Shown: positions 48,301-53,768 of the stretch, in pieces | How the letters are laid out: every line of letters starts with the position of its first letter | Numbering within the stretch: the first letter of the stretch is position 1 | Origin: Heliopora coerulea | Lineage: Eukaryota; Cnidaria; Anthozoa; Scleralcyonacea; Helioporidae | DNA length: 64,000 nucleotides | Assembly: GCA_030142905.1 (NCBI GenBank) | Contig: JASJOG010000272.1 | Coordinates: 23,501-87,500, forward strand | Reading direction: 5' to 3' | Made by a program: the position numbers and the translations under genes | The notes under the pieces: model-generated | Seen by the model: the letters and a program-made list of their open reading frames with translations, nothing else | What the model was told of the DNA's origin: nothing | The model's database searches: none

Positions 48301-50113
48301 CAATCACACATTTTTGAACACCATAAGAGCATAACACTGTAATCCCCAACTATAAAAGGTTCTCGTGAATAATTAAAAAGTTACTGTACTAAGACATAAG
48401 GCACATCAACTTTAATACTACATAAAAAGTAAAATCAAATCCCTTAATTGTCATTAAAAGTTATTAATTACTGCTTCAGGTCTAAATCAACCAAGAAATG
48501 AAAAGAAAACATTTATTTTAAAGCTTGGACAAAATACTAAATTTTAAAAGGCTGGTATATGTTTTTAAAAAGCAGGAAATGTTTCAATAAGATTGTATTT
48601 ACATGTGCTTCTAGTTACTAATTGACCAGTGTTAATTACATTCAAAAAATGAAGATACTTCACACATTTTGTAATTGCTACATATCTTTTGATTTGCCAT
48701 ATATGTCTTGATCATTTGTTATTTTCAAGAATGTTTCACAGGTGTGCAAGTTGTAATAACATCTTTGATAACCACTTTTGGATCTTCTTTGTTAACAATT
48801 GTTGTTGGAGCTCTTTGTGTGGTAACAAAGAAGATCCAAAAGTGGTTATCAAAGATTGAGGTGGAAATTCGAACTGAGTTGCTTCAAAAGACTGCACTCT
48901 TGGGAACAGCCAAAACTTGAGAAGGGTACTACAAATGTAGTAAGAAGTGTGAACTACAGGACCCTTGGTCATTTGTTATGACCCGCTCCTGCATGTTAGT
49001 TTTGACGACATAAGATCTGTCTGAGTTTGAGGAAAATAATATAATAATAACTGATAAGTAATTACTTAACTACAAAATGTTACGTGACATCATAACTTCA
49101 ATGTAACTAAATTATCCTGACAGGAAAATGGAGTAAAAACTTGGAAATTTTGGAATATATAATGATTTACAGAGAATGCCATCATCGGCAATAAACATTG
49201 GTGACCTAATGGTTAAACCGTAAAAGATAGCTGGCAGGCGGAAACATTTGTGTCATCGCCAACCTAAGTGGATCGATAACTACCACATACTGTCTTCCTG
49301 CCACAAAAACATCGCTCTTAAAAACATATTTTAGACCAAAAAAAGTTCAGGTTTTAACGCTGGTTGATAAAATTGCTTGGTAATCTGAATAGTGTAACAA
49401 CTTCCGCAATTTACCTAAAATTCCTTCTCCTCACTGATACAGCTGCAACACCGACGACCCAGTGATATCTAAAGTTTTCCGATCTTCATACAAATGCTCT
49501 GGCAACGAGCGTACAATATCCAAACACTCAGTTGCATATAAAATTTACACTGGACGAAGTTTCATGCCAAATACAACTCTAGCTTTTTGTTTAGTTTTAC
49601 ATCGAATTTAATTAGTATTCTCAGAATATCAAACCGAAATCGTACAGTTTATGGTAGTAAAAGACTTAAGAGGTGATGATTTAAACATTAAAAAGAGAAT
49701 AAAGTTGAAATAGAATGTTTTCAGACAAATAGATGGTAAATATTCGCCAGTGAATGGGCCATATCCGGCACGCAATGAAACTGCGAGGCCTCAGAGTCAC
49801 TCAAAAATTAAACACCTACAATTTCCTCCTCTACTTTCAAATCGTATACAATATTTGGAACACTTGGAAGTCGCCACGGGATTAAATCTCGTTAGTATTT
49901 AACAGGTTGATGTTGCAAATTTTTTATTAGAACGAAGTGTGATCAGCCAGTTGATATTACAGTTTAACTTAAAATTTTGTTCGGCATATTAATCAGTACT
50001 TACTCGATAATTTTCTCGATGTATGGCCTCAACTTGGCGAAATGTAAGCCAAGATTTGAAGTCTCTTCGACGACGAAAATTACGTCCTTTTGAAGGTCAC
50101 TGAAAACTACCAT
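23288..50113 (-). CDS. MED25: Mediator complex subunit 25, multi-exon gene
   Basis: MED25 is the metazoan Mediator subunit that contacts transcription activators and the preinitiation complex in the nucleus. Recognisable coding exons, in transcript order, are 50004-50113, 48042-48087, 45524-45868, 44268-44333, then 35862-35919, 35652-35765, 34681-34788, 34059-34082, 29520-29549, 27095-27274, 26794-26919, 25730-25975 and 23288-24109. Neighbouring exons within each group join in phase. The first four make the von Willebrand-type Mediator-anchoring domain ([35 protein letters not shown]). The next five make the ACID/PTOV activator-binding domain ([44 protein letters not shown]). The rest is a Gln-rich tail ending FDLLK. 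Candidate linker exons lie at 39706-41568. The conserved start of ACID (a Trp-rich LEWQE-like segment in vertebrates) was not found between 35919 and 39706. The start ATG follows an in-frame region with no earlier recognisable homology. Confidence 0.93.
24110..25729. repeat. MED25 intron with 12-bp minisatellite
   Basis: Between about 24527 and 24675 a 12-base unit (TTATCCCGAATC and TTATCCTGAATG variants) repeats about a dozen times, preceded by a few telomere-like CCCTAACC units near 24465. The rest has no recognised feature. Confidence 0.8.
25730..25975 (-). CDS. MED25: MED25 glutamine-rich exon
   Basis: 82 codons beginning [18 protein letters not shown] and containing [15 protein letters not shown], a CAA/CAG tract and [16 protein letters not shown]. 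Acceptor TTTTTAAG, donor GTATTT, phase 0 on both sides. The short helices around LLEQ and IRQLML could be interaction motifs in the disordered tail. Confidence 0.75.
26794..26919 (-). CDS. MED25: MED25 Ser/Thr-rich exon
   Basis: 42 codons ([19 protein letters not shown], then [14 protein letters not shown]) with acceptor CGTAG and donor GTAAGT, phase 0. No domain; assigned to MED25 by frame continuity and position. Confidence 0.75.
27095..27274 (-). CDS. MED25: MED25 glutamine-rich exon
   Basis: 60 codons from [14 protein letters not shown] through a Gln/Leu repeat to [25 protein letters not shown] Ser/Thr-rich sequence. Acceptor GTTACAG, donor GTAGAG, phase 0. It continues the KLEQQQR-like helix that follows ACID in vertebrates. 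Confidence 0.85.
27275..28283. other. MED25 intron, unremarkable
   Basis: No gene or repeat family recognised. A T-homopolymer lies near 27884-27897. Confidence 0.5.
28284..29320. mobile_element. Fold-back element F1, copy 4, split by an insertion
   Basis: The left arm (ACCTTTTGCTGTTCATTACC onward) runs to about 28497. The right arm resumes near 29155 and ends at GAGTTTGAGGTTG near 29320, missing the terminal ~65 bp. The insertion sits at the hairpin loop. The truncated right end joins the coding-like fragment B. Confidence 0.85.
28508..29154. mobile_element. Nested insertion with short CAGTGGCGG termini
   Basis: Begins CAGTGGCGG and ends CCGCCACCG, near-perfect inverted ends typical of small DNA transposons. 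Inside are two ~72-bp tandem copies (about 28577-28648 and 28649-28720, GTGAGGCGTTTTAGCTAGGG). A 92-codon plus-strand frame (28823-29101, [19 protein letters not shown] at its start) resembles no family I know. Confidence 0.65.
29321..29490 (+). pseudogene. Conserved coding-like fragment, unknown family, copy B
   Basis: The plus strand reads [20 protein letters not shown] then DHWSIYNSL before a stop near 29495. It is the counterpart of the minus-strand fragment at 2425-2547. Both share the same junction with the F1 arm and the non-coding phrase AATCTCACTAGATTG/AATCTCGTTAGATTG. Confidence 0.45.
29520..29549 (-). CDS. MED25: MED25 ACID micro-exon, terminal helix
   Basis: 30 bases reading [10 protein letters not shown], aligning with QVITNHKQVQ, the closing helix of the ACID fold. 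Acceptor TTTTTTTAG, donor GTGAGT, phase 0. Confidence 0.85.
29550..30343. other. MED25 intron, unremarkable
   Basis: No gene or repeat recognised in this part of the intron. Confidence 0.5.
30344..30507. mobile_element. MITE family F2, copy A
   Basis: Ends are inverted copies of TAGTATAATTACAC, followed by AGGTGATTAT, about 24 bp each. A second member lies at 52666-52876 with the same termini and similar interior (CTTTCTTTCAAATA- and AAAATCTCCTTGGTAAC-like phrases). Confidence 0.8.
30508..30613. repeat. Palindromic element abutting MITE F2
   Basis: AACAATTATTCGCCTCAGG on the left pairs with CCTGATGCGAATAATTGTT on the right, and an inner stem CCCGACTTCGTCTCGGG pairs with itself. Part of the same arm (CAATTATTCGCC) also borders the other F2 copy at 52630, so the two may travel together. 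Confidence 0.7.
31010..33137 (-). mobile_element. Penelope-like retroelement, near-complete but broken
   Basis: The minus strand encodes, in order, an N-terminal region ([14 protein letters not shown]), the reverse-transcriptase motifs [52 protein letters not shown] and the catalytic RFLDDIF, a linker [28 protein letters not shown], and a GIY-YIG endonuclease ([22 protein letters not shown]). Stops lie at about 32311, just before ATG 32955 (two), and TAG at 31427-31429 replacing the GIY tyrosine. A frameshift falls at the G-run near 31717-31723. A tail with GGGGCAGCGCCCCGAAACG lies near 31020-31045. Penelope elements use these two domains for target nicking and copying. This copy cannot be active as it stands. 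Confidence 0.9.
33139..33353. repeat. GTATGTATATAT and TA microsatellite
   Basis: Twelve-base GTATGTATATAT units, then GTAT units, then about 20 TA units running directly into fold-back element F1 copy 5. Open frames on both strands here are repeat artefacts. Confidence 0.97.
33354..33783. mobile_element. Fold-back element F1, copy 5 (complete)
   Basis: 430 bp from CACCTTTTGCTG to CAGCAGAAGGTG, two ~200-bp inverted arms and a short loop near 33560. Flanked by TA on both sides, consistent with a TA target duplication, though the left flank is itself a TA repeat. Confidence 0.92.
34059..34082 (-). CDS. MED25: MED25 ACID micro-exon
   Basis: 24 bases reading QKFLGAIK, aligning with SGFVNGIR of vertebrates directly after IPYDQ. 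The acceptor is a tandem CAGCAG, so a one-residue-shorter form (KFLGAIK) is possible. Donor GTAAGT. Confidence 0.85.
34681..34788 (-). CDS. MED25: MED25 ACID exon (AGCVHF)
   Basis: 36 codons, [19 protein letters not shown], then [23 protein letters not shown] and GLIPxDQ are MED25/PTOV signatures. Acceptor CTTAG, donor GTAAGT. Duplicate at 4541-4648. Confidence 0.96.
35652..35765 (-). CDS. MED25: MED25 ACID exon ([10 protein letters not shown])
   Basis: 38 codons including [19 protein letters not shown], then LRALYRVM. It matches the family pattern LFRNSRMVQFHF...ESLKGLYRIM. Acceptor TTTCTAG, donor GTAAGT, phase 0 both sides. Duplicate at 5497-5610. Confidence 0.95.
35862..35919 (-). CDS. 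MED25: MED25 ACID exon (QTDKWPEKL)
   Basis: One base completing a split codon and 19 codons, [19 protein letters not shown], equivalent to the vertebrate EQWPQKLIMQLIPQQLL segment. Acceptor CTCGCAG, donor GTAAGA, phase 0 out. A duplicate lies at 5706-5763. Confidence 0.94.
38110..38397. mobile_element. SINE tails (families S1 and S2) without heads
   Basis: 38110-38200 resembles the S1 tail (GGCCTGATCTGTTGTTTG). 38225-38345 carries the S2 tail (AAGATATTTCCAAGCTCTCA), preceded by an inverted pair GATCGTCAAG and CTTGACGATC. Confidence 0.55.
38398..38575 (+). mobile_element. tRNA-derived SINE, family S2, copy 1
   Basis: Head GTCTTGGTAGCTCAATGG (box A region), GGTTCGATCCC (box B) and a closing CTGGGGC that pairs with the first seven bases mainly through G-T wobbles. 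The tail ends in AAGATATTTCCAAGCTCTCA. The weak acceptor stem and long tail argue for a SINE, not a tRNA gene. Confidence 0.75.
39044..39171. mobile_element. Inverted pair of tRNA-like SINE halves
   Basis: A minus-strand tRNA-like head (about 39044-39110, GGTTCGATTCCCGTTGGGG) faces a plus-strand copy of its last 40 bp (39132-39171), with one mismatch. Neither has a matching 5' acceptor half, so neither is a functional tRNA. The pair makes a 40-bp-arm hairpin. Confidence 0.7.
39327..39425. repeat. TA/CA/ATAC microsatellite
   Basis: Runs of TATA, then ACACACAC, then CATA repeats. Confidence 0.95.
39706..39843 (-). CDS. Proline-rich exon, MED25 linker or nested gene
   Basis: Reads [19 protein letters not shown], then [18 protein letters not shown] strong acceptor at 39811 (TTTTCTCAG) would put an immediate stop in the incoming phase, whereas a weaker acceptor at 39843 (TCATCACAG) keeps the frame open. 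Donor could be GTATAA (exon end 39706) or GTGATT (exon end 39725). Low-complexity proline sequence suits a Mediator linker but is not diagnostic. Confidence 0.4.
41071..41091 (-). CDS. Small exon, MED25 linker or nested gene
   Basis: 21 bases completing Leu and reading VTNADL, then AA of a split codon; acceptor CTATTTTAG, donor GTGAGT. Confidence 0.5.
41280..41384. repeat. Fold-back MITE hairpin
   Basis: ACATGGGTGCGTGGAGATAT on the left and ATATCTCCAAAGGCCCATGT on the right are inverted copies, with inner arms TCTTCTCGTGTTCA and TGAACACGAGAAGA around a 7-bp loop. No coding capacity. Confidence 0.85.
41418..41440 (-). CDS. Small exon, MED25 linker or nested gene
   Basis: 23 bases reading MADPHFRL with an incomplete last codon; acceptor TTTTAAG, donor GTAAGT. 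The DPHFRLV reading across to the next exon is loosely like the DPRHMVLV stretch after the vertebrate MED25 von Willebrand-type domain. The ATG at its first base is also a possible start codon. Confidence 0.5.
41548..41568 (-). CDS. Small exon, MED25 linker or nested gene
   Basis: 21 bases (LDLSHTV in phase 0) with acceptor TTTTTAG and donor GTAAGT. Phase 0 fits both MED25 exon 4 and the candidate start at 41657. Confidence 0.5.
41646..41657 (-). CDS. Candidate start exon of a nested minus-strand transcript
   Basis: ATG TTT AGT TTG followed by a consensus donor GTAAGA. It joins in frame to the small exon at 41548-41568. It does not read in frame backward toward MED25 exon 4 (stops upstream), so if real it is an alternative or independent start. 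CCAAT-like boxes lie upstream at 42100-42170. Confidence 0.3.
42000..42332. promoter_or_regulatory. Candidate bidirectional promoter inside the MED25 region
   Basis: Less AT-rich than its surroundings, with CACGTGG near 42022, ATTGG boxes near 42110 and 42145 and CCAAT near 42152. Candidate spliced transcripts start on both sides: minus-strand ATG at 41657 and plus-strand exons from about 42333. No TATA box or initiator is diagnostic. Confidence 0.3.
42333..42381 (+). other. Candidate plus-strand 5' exon
   Basis: An ATG-opened stretch ending TTACAAG followed by GTAAGG. It may be untranslated leader because the next candidate exon has a better start. Confidence 0.25.
42542..42600 (+). other. 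Candidate plus-strand exon with start codon
   Basis: Acceptor CTTGCAG, donor GTAAGT. It contains ATG AGT GCA CGT G at 42588-42600 directly before the donor. A candidate 13-base exon (43305-43317, acceptor TTTCAG, donor GTAATT) joins in frame to read MSARGFSG, and 43360 onward (acceptor TGTTTCAG) could follow. The product is not recognised. Confidence 0.25.
43751..43945 (+). mobile_element. tRNA-derived SINE, family S2, copy 2
   Basis: Same head (GTCTTGGTGGCTCAATGG, AGTTCGATCCC) and tail (CAAGATATCTCCAACCTTCA) as at 38398, ending in a TATATACA microsatellite. Confidence 0.75.
44268..44333 (-). CDS. MED25: MED25 exon 4, end of von Willebrand-type domain
   Basis: 22 codons, [16 protein letters not shown] then QTLFDK, equivalent to [21 protein letters not shown] of vertebrates. 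Acceptor CACAG, donor GTACAT, phase 0. Confidence 0.92.
44405..45280. other. MED25 intron 3 with possible DNA-transposon remnant
   Basis: CAGTGGCAGTACC near 44406 and a pair GGGTGGGC / GCCCACCC suggest the end of a small DNA element. Plus- and minus-strand frames of 65-80 codons here have no recognisable homology. Confidence 0.3.
45524..45868 (-). CDS. MED25: MED25 exon 3, core of von Willebrand-type domain
   Basis: 115 codons from [13 protein letters not shown] to ELAVRMGQ, phase 0 at both ends. It includes [20 protein letters not shown], the glycine-rich family signature, and the [15 protein letters not shown] strand-loop region. Acceptor TTGCAG, donor GTACAG. Confidence 0.96.
46540..46600. 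repeat. Short hairpin
   Basis: GATCTGACTAGTGAATT pairs with AATTCACTAGTCAGATC across an 11-bp loop, in a MED25 intron. Confidence 0.7.
46680..47040. repeat. Dispersed repeat R1, copy B
   Basis: Reverse-orientation relative of 12526-12880, with the block TCCTCCTGTAGTAACACTGG and the tail TATCCAGTATAAATAAAGG. It lies in MED25 intron 2. Confidence 0.6.
48042..48087 (-). CDS. MED25: MED25 exon 2
   Basis: 46 bases: one base completing the split Glu, then [15 protein letters not shown]. Acceptor TTTCCAG, donor GTAAGC, leaving phase 0. YFN follows the helix as in vertebrate MED25. Confidence 0.93.
48761..48856. repeat. Perfect 34-bp inverted repeat in MED25 intron 1
   Basis: Arms at 48761-48794 and 48823-48856 (ATCTTTGATAACCACTTTTG onward and its reverse complement) match at every base by eye around a 28-bp loop. 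Open frames on both strands through it are mirror artefacts. Confidence 0.9.
50004..50113 (-). CDS. MED25: MED25 exon 1, start of von Willebrand-type domain
   Basis: ATG at 50111-50113 opens [20 protein letters not shown] and continues [16 protein letters not shown], matching the family start DVVFVIEGTANLGPYF. It ends with GA of a split Glu codon before GTAAGTACTG. The 5' untranslated region extends upstream toward about 50150-50280. Confidence 0.95.
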
Positions 50114-50284
50114 CTTAAATCTTGAACTTTATTCTGTTCTTAGTAATATTCACTTGAATACTGCCTCACTTCTCAAGCTCTTCTTTAAACTCTTTACCCT
50201 CAAAACTCGCTAAATTGTTCCGTTCCCTATGTCTTCGGGAGGAATTTCATTCTATCTATTATTTTATTTTGATGTCGATTTCAG

Positions 50285-50306
50285 CACGTGCTACATTTTA
50301 TCCAAT
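50285..50306 (-). promoter_or_regulatory. Candidate MED25 promoter elements
   Basis: An E-box CACGTG at 50285-50290 and an inverted CCAAT box at 50302-50306 lie about 170-195 bp upstream of the MED25 ATG. Position fits a core promoter, but both motifs are short and could be chance. Confidence 0.35.
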
Positions 50307-50379
50307 CAAAATCTTGTGTTTTTGGCAGCTCGTTAGAAATTTTACTTCCTGTTTCCGATGAAAACGATTGGTTAATCTC

Positions 50380-50580
50380 TCATGATTCAGCAACAATGGA
50401 CCCCAGTAATTGAAAACCAAGATAAATAATGACAAGTAATGCAAGAAGTGTCATACCATTATGTCGCTTAAATCTGAAATAAAAAATATAGAGAAACTTT
50501 ATATTTTTACGAACGTTTTTTCGGACAACGTTTCGACCCAACGTTGGGTCATCCTCAGGCCGAAGCATTGTCCGAAAAAT
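50380..50580 (-). mobile_element. Penelope-like tail fragment
   Basis: The minus strand has CTGAGGA, a GACCCAACGTTGGGTC stem, then GAAACGTTG (50558 to about 50527), the layout of Penelope-like tails. A 62-codon frame runs through it. There is no enzyme domain. Confidence 0.5.
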
Positions 50581-52665
50581 TTTTAATAAAAAAATATATT
50601 TTAATATTCATAAGAATTTAAAGTTCTCATTTTTTTAAATTTTTTTTTTTGGACTCAAAATTTATATTATGTTTTTCATATCTATATGATTATTAAAACG
50701 TTTACGCATAAATATTATTTCTGAATCTTGCAATAGACAGACATATCGAATGCCAAATTTCCTCTGAAAATGAGAAGACACCTGCGATGTGGTGCGAAAG
50801 TAATGTTAATTGTGAGAGAAAACGTAAATAAATATTTAACGTCACTATGACTTCAAATGTGTCCAATTATCAACATGTTAGAAATTACAGTTTGTAATTT
50901 TTTCTAAATGCACTTAAGGTAAAGATGTCTTATGCCAAATTTTGCTTTAAAATATTCATAAAAACGTGATTTATGGAGGGCTCCATGCCAGAAAGGCCTA
51001 GTAAAAGATAGCGCGAATGGCTTTGAAGTTATTTTCGGCTGCGCAGGCCTCCTCCTGTAGAGTGGTGTGTCCACTGGAGGACACAGGGGGGAGTGCACCA
51101 CCCTAAATCAATGCTCTGCCACCCCTACGTGCCCCACCCCCAACTGGGGTGTTAGTGTGCCACAGTCGAGAAAAGCTTTTGGGCCAATTTTCCATTCACA
51201 ATTGAAGCGTTGGAGTAATTGAAGCCCATCATCCTCGGTAATGTTTCCAAACATGACCTGCACATTGCACGGTAATTAAATTTAATATTTAAATGGACTA
51301 TCCGGCGACTTTATTCAATATTTTCTAAAGTATCGCTGGCAATCTGTATGGCAAGCAGTGACAAAGATTCAAAAAGTGAAACTTTAAAAGTCTAACATTT
51401 AGAATGGCAAAAAGCAGGCTGATCAATCTCGGGAATTCTAAGCATTGAGTCTGAACGTGCGAAGTCCTTCGGTGTGGACAATTTTGTGAGAATTTTTGCA
51501 AGACAGCTCATGAACAGAACAAATTGAGTCAAGATTATTATGCTAGTCACTTAAATAATTATGTCCCCCTGATTTAGATCCCTAAATATGTAACACTTTC
51601 TAGTTAGTTTTTGTTCCGTACCACCTCATTGTGAAATTCTGACACTTTTCCGTCTGATTTTTTTTTCCAATTTTGAAATCATGACCATTTGAATTCCGTT
51701 TAACGTATTCACAATATCATAACCCCCTGAGCTAAATTTCCCGGTGCTCTGTCAGTCACACCAACAGTCAAAAGAACCGCCATATTAGCCGTGCGGAAAC
51801 CTACATATACAGAGGTGCTCGGCATGGCTAAATTTTCAGGACGAGTACAGAATTTTAAGAAGTCCGCACCATTTACACTGTGAAAATCACCCGTGCAATG
51901 CCCTAAAGTAACGACACCCGTGCCAAAATTTTAGCCATGCCGTGCCCAAAATGGTAACAGTGAAAACGCGGTTATAATATCAGTTCGTGTTTCAGAACAC
52001 ACAGGACATTTAGTTTGGGACGACGTGAACTGTTTGTCCTTCATAACTAGAACAAAACGTTTTGAATGCATTTTTCAGAAAAGCTGGTGCACTAATCTGG
52101 AAAGAACACTATCACTATTTGGAATTATAATGAACAACCAGACACTTGTTCAAGCCTTGTTAGAAACCAGGAAGATCAAGCAAAAAGTCACGCCAACACT
52201 GCTCACGGTAACCTGACGCTCATCCAACTCGATTTTGTTTTTGAAAATCTTTGGAAATGGTTCCTGTGCAGAAAGCTGAAATAAAAGAAAATTGAAAACA
52301 GACATTTGGTCGTTTACTCTGGGTCACATGAACCAGATCTTGCACAATATCATGTATCAGATTCGCAGAGTTGGCGGTTCCATTCCAATCCAGAGACCTA
52401 ACAGTTGCCAGAATTTTTCACAACTCGTCCAGGTTGAGTCATAAAATATGAGGTTCCCACATTGGAAAATTGTCTTCATGAAATATAAAAGACAGTTATA
52501 CAGTTCTCCTAATCCTTTATTGGGCACATCTGTCATTTTGGCAACTTAATTTTACTCTGGCTGCCGGCAGACAATTTTACTCGTCAAGGGAAACCTCTTG
52601 GTAGCCTGACCAATAAAGGATTAATTCACAATTATTCGCCGAAGCCAAAGTAAACATTGTGAACT
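50581..52665. other. Spacer between NDUFA9 3' end and MED25 5' end
   Basis: AT-rich intergenic sequence with no recognised gene. A degenerate dispersed repeat phrase (GACAATTTTACTCGTCAAGG) occurs near 52570-52590. Confidence 0.5.
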
Positions 52666-52876
52666 TAGTATAATCACACTGGTGATTATTTGAAAGAAAG
52701 TAGCGAACTAACACATTTTAAAATCTCCTTGGTAACATTTACGAAGGTAGCTTCTATCTTGCTTCTGAGCCTTCGCTGTTATATTCACATCTGTACGTGA
52801 ATATCGAGAATAATGACGTAATGTTCAGGCCAATCGCCACGCGGAATTTTCCATCATCACCTATGTAATTATACTA
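52666..52876. mobile_element. MITE family F2, copy B
   Basis: Termini TAGTATAATCACAC and GTGTAATTATACTA-like (here TATGTAATTATACTA), same family as 30344-30507 but about 47 bp longer inside. Confidence 0.75.
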
Positions 52877-53427
52877 AAAGAAATTAGTCATGAGTAACCA
52901 TTTCTGGTCTAAAACGTCTCCCCTTGACAAGCAAAATTCCCTGGCGTCAGTCAGACTAAAATTAAATAGGGACGTCATACTCACTTAAAGAAGTAAATGA
53001 AAAACAACTTTAGTTTATGGTCTGTGTAATAGAATGTCGTTCACCTGAGGAGGAACAGTCTCTCTTTCAGTATATTTCAACAAGAGGAAGGGGGCGTTTA
53101 CTCGATATGTGCCTTCATACGGAAGAGGCGTTTATTTGAAAATTATAAGCTCAGTGAGGTGATAATTCGGGTAGAGGCGCTTATTCGAACGGGGGAGTTT
53201 TTTCCAATTTATTACATTTAATTAGTCAACCAAATCATTATTGGTCTCTGTGTCTTCAGGGCCCCAAAACATTTCGTGCGGTCGCGCTGTCAAGTGACAG
53301 GATGCCTAAAGTCACCAGGAAACGTCATTGAACCTTGAACAAAATGGTTAACTTATCGGATGGAATAAGAAAATGGCAGCAGTATATCTATCTATGCACT
53401 TGTCGATAACTGGTGATCTGTACAATA

Positions 53428-53433
53428 TTTATT
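53428..53433 (-). terminator. NDUFA9 polyadenylation signal
   Basis: AATAAA on the minus strand about 162 bases after the NDUFA9 stop, a reasonable 3' UTR length for this gene. Confidence 0.5.
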
Positions 53434-53594
53434 TCGGATTAAATATCCACAAATAAACAGTTCGCGCGTAGCACATTAACGTGACACTGAATATAGCTCT
53501 ACATATAAGTATATAACCGTTCGTTTCCTTAAAAATCCTCACAATATTGAATGAGTAGTTCCAGGCGATGCTGCACTGACCCATTTTTGTAGTT

Positions 53595-53768
53595 CTAGTA
53601 AGCACTTGTTGGTTTGCAAATTTCTTCTTCGTCCAAAGCTTCTTCAAAGGTATATAAATAACGATGACGGCGTAACACTGTGATTGCCGCTGTATCTACA
53701 GCAGTGGGTTCAACTCCAAGATCTTCTAGCCGTGGCAGATCAGGAGTTATTTCATCACTGTTGAATTG
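53595..53768 (-). CDS. NDUFA9: NDUFA9 last exon
   Basis: [57 protein letters not shown], stop TAG at 53595-53597. The LPxLEDLG and VLRRHR motifs are characteristic of NDUFA9 C-termini. Confidence 0.95.
   Translation of the reverse strand, partial: QFNSDEITPDLPRLEDLGVEPTAVDTAAITVLRRHRYLYTFEEALDEEEICKPTSAY

Noticed and set aside
48708..48972. Overlapping frames on both strands near 48.8 kb
   Set aside because: They read through a perfect inverted repeat and mirror each other (ITTFGSSLL appears in both).
50527..50558. Functional hammerhead ribozyme
   Set aside because: CTGAGGA and GAAA are present with a stem between them, but an unpaired base separates the core from stem II; kept only as a hammerhead-like motif.
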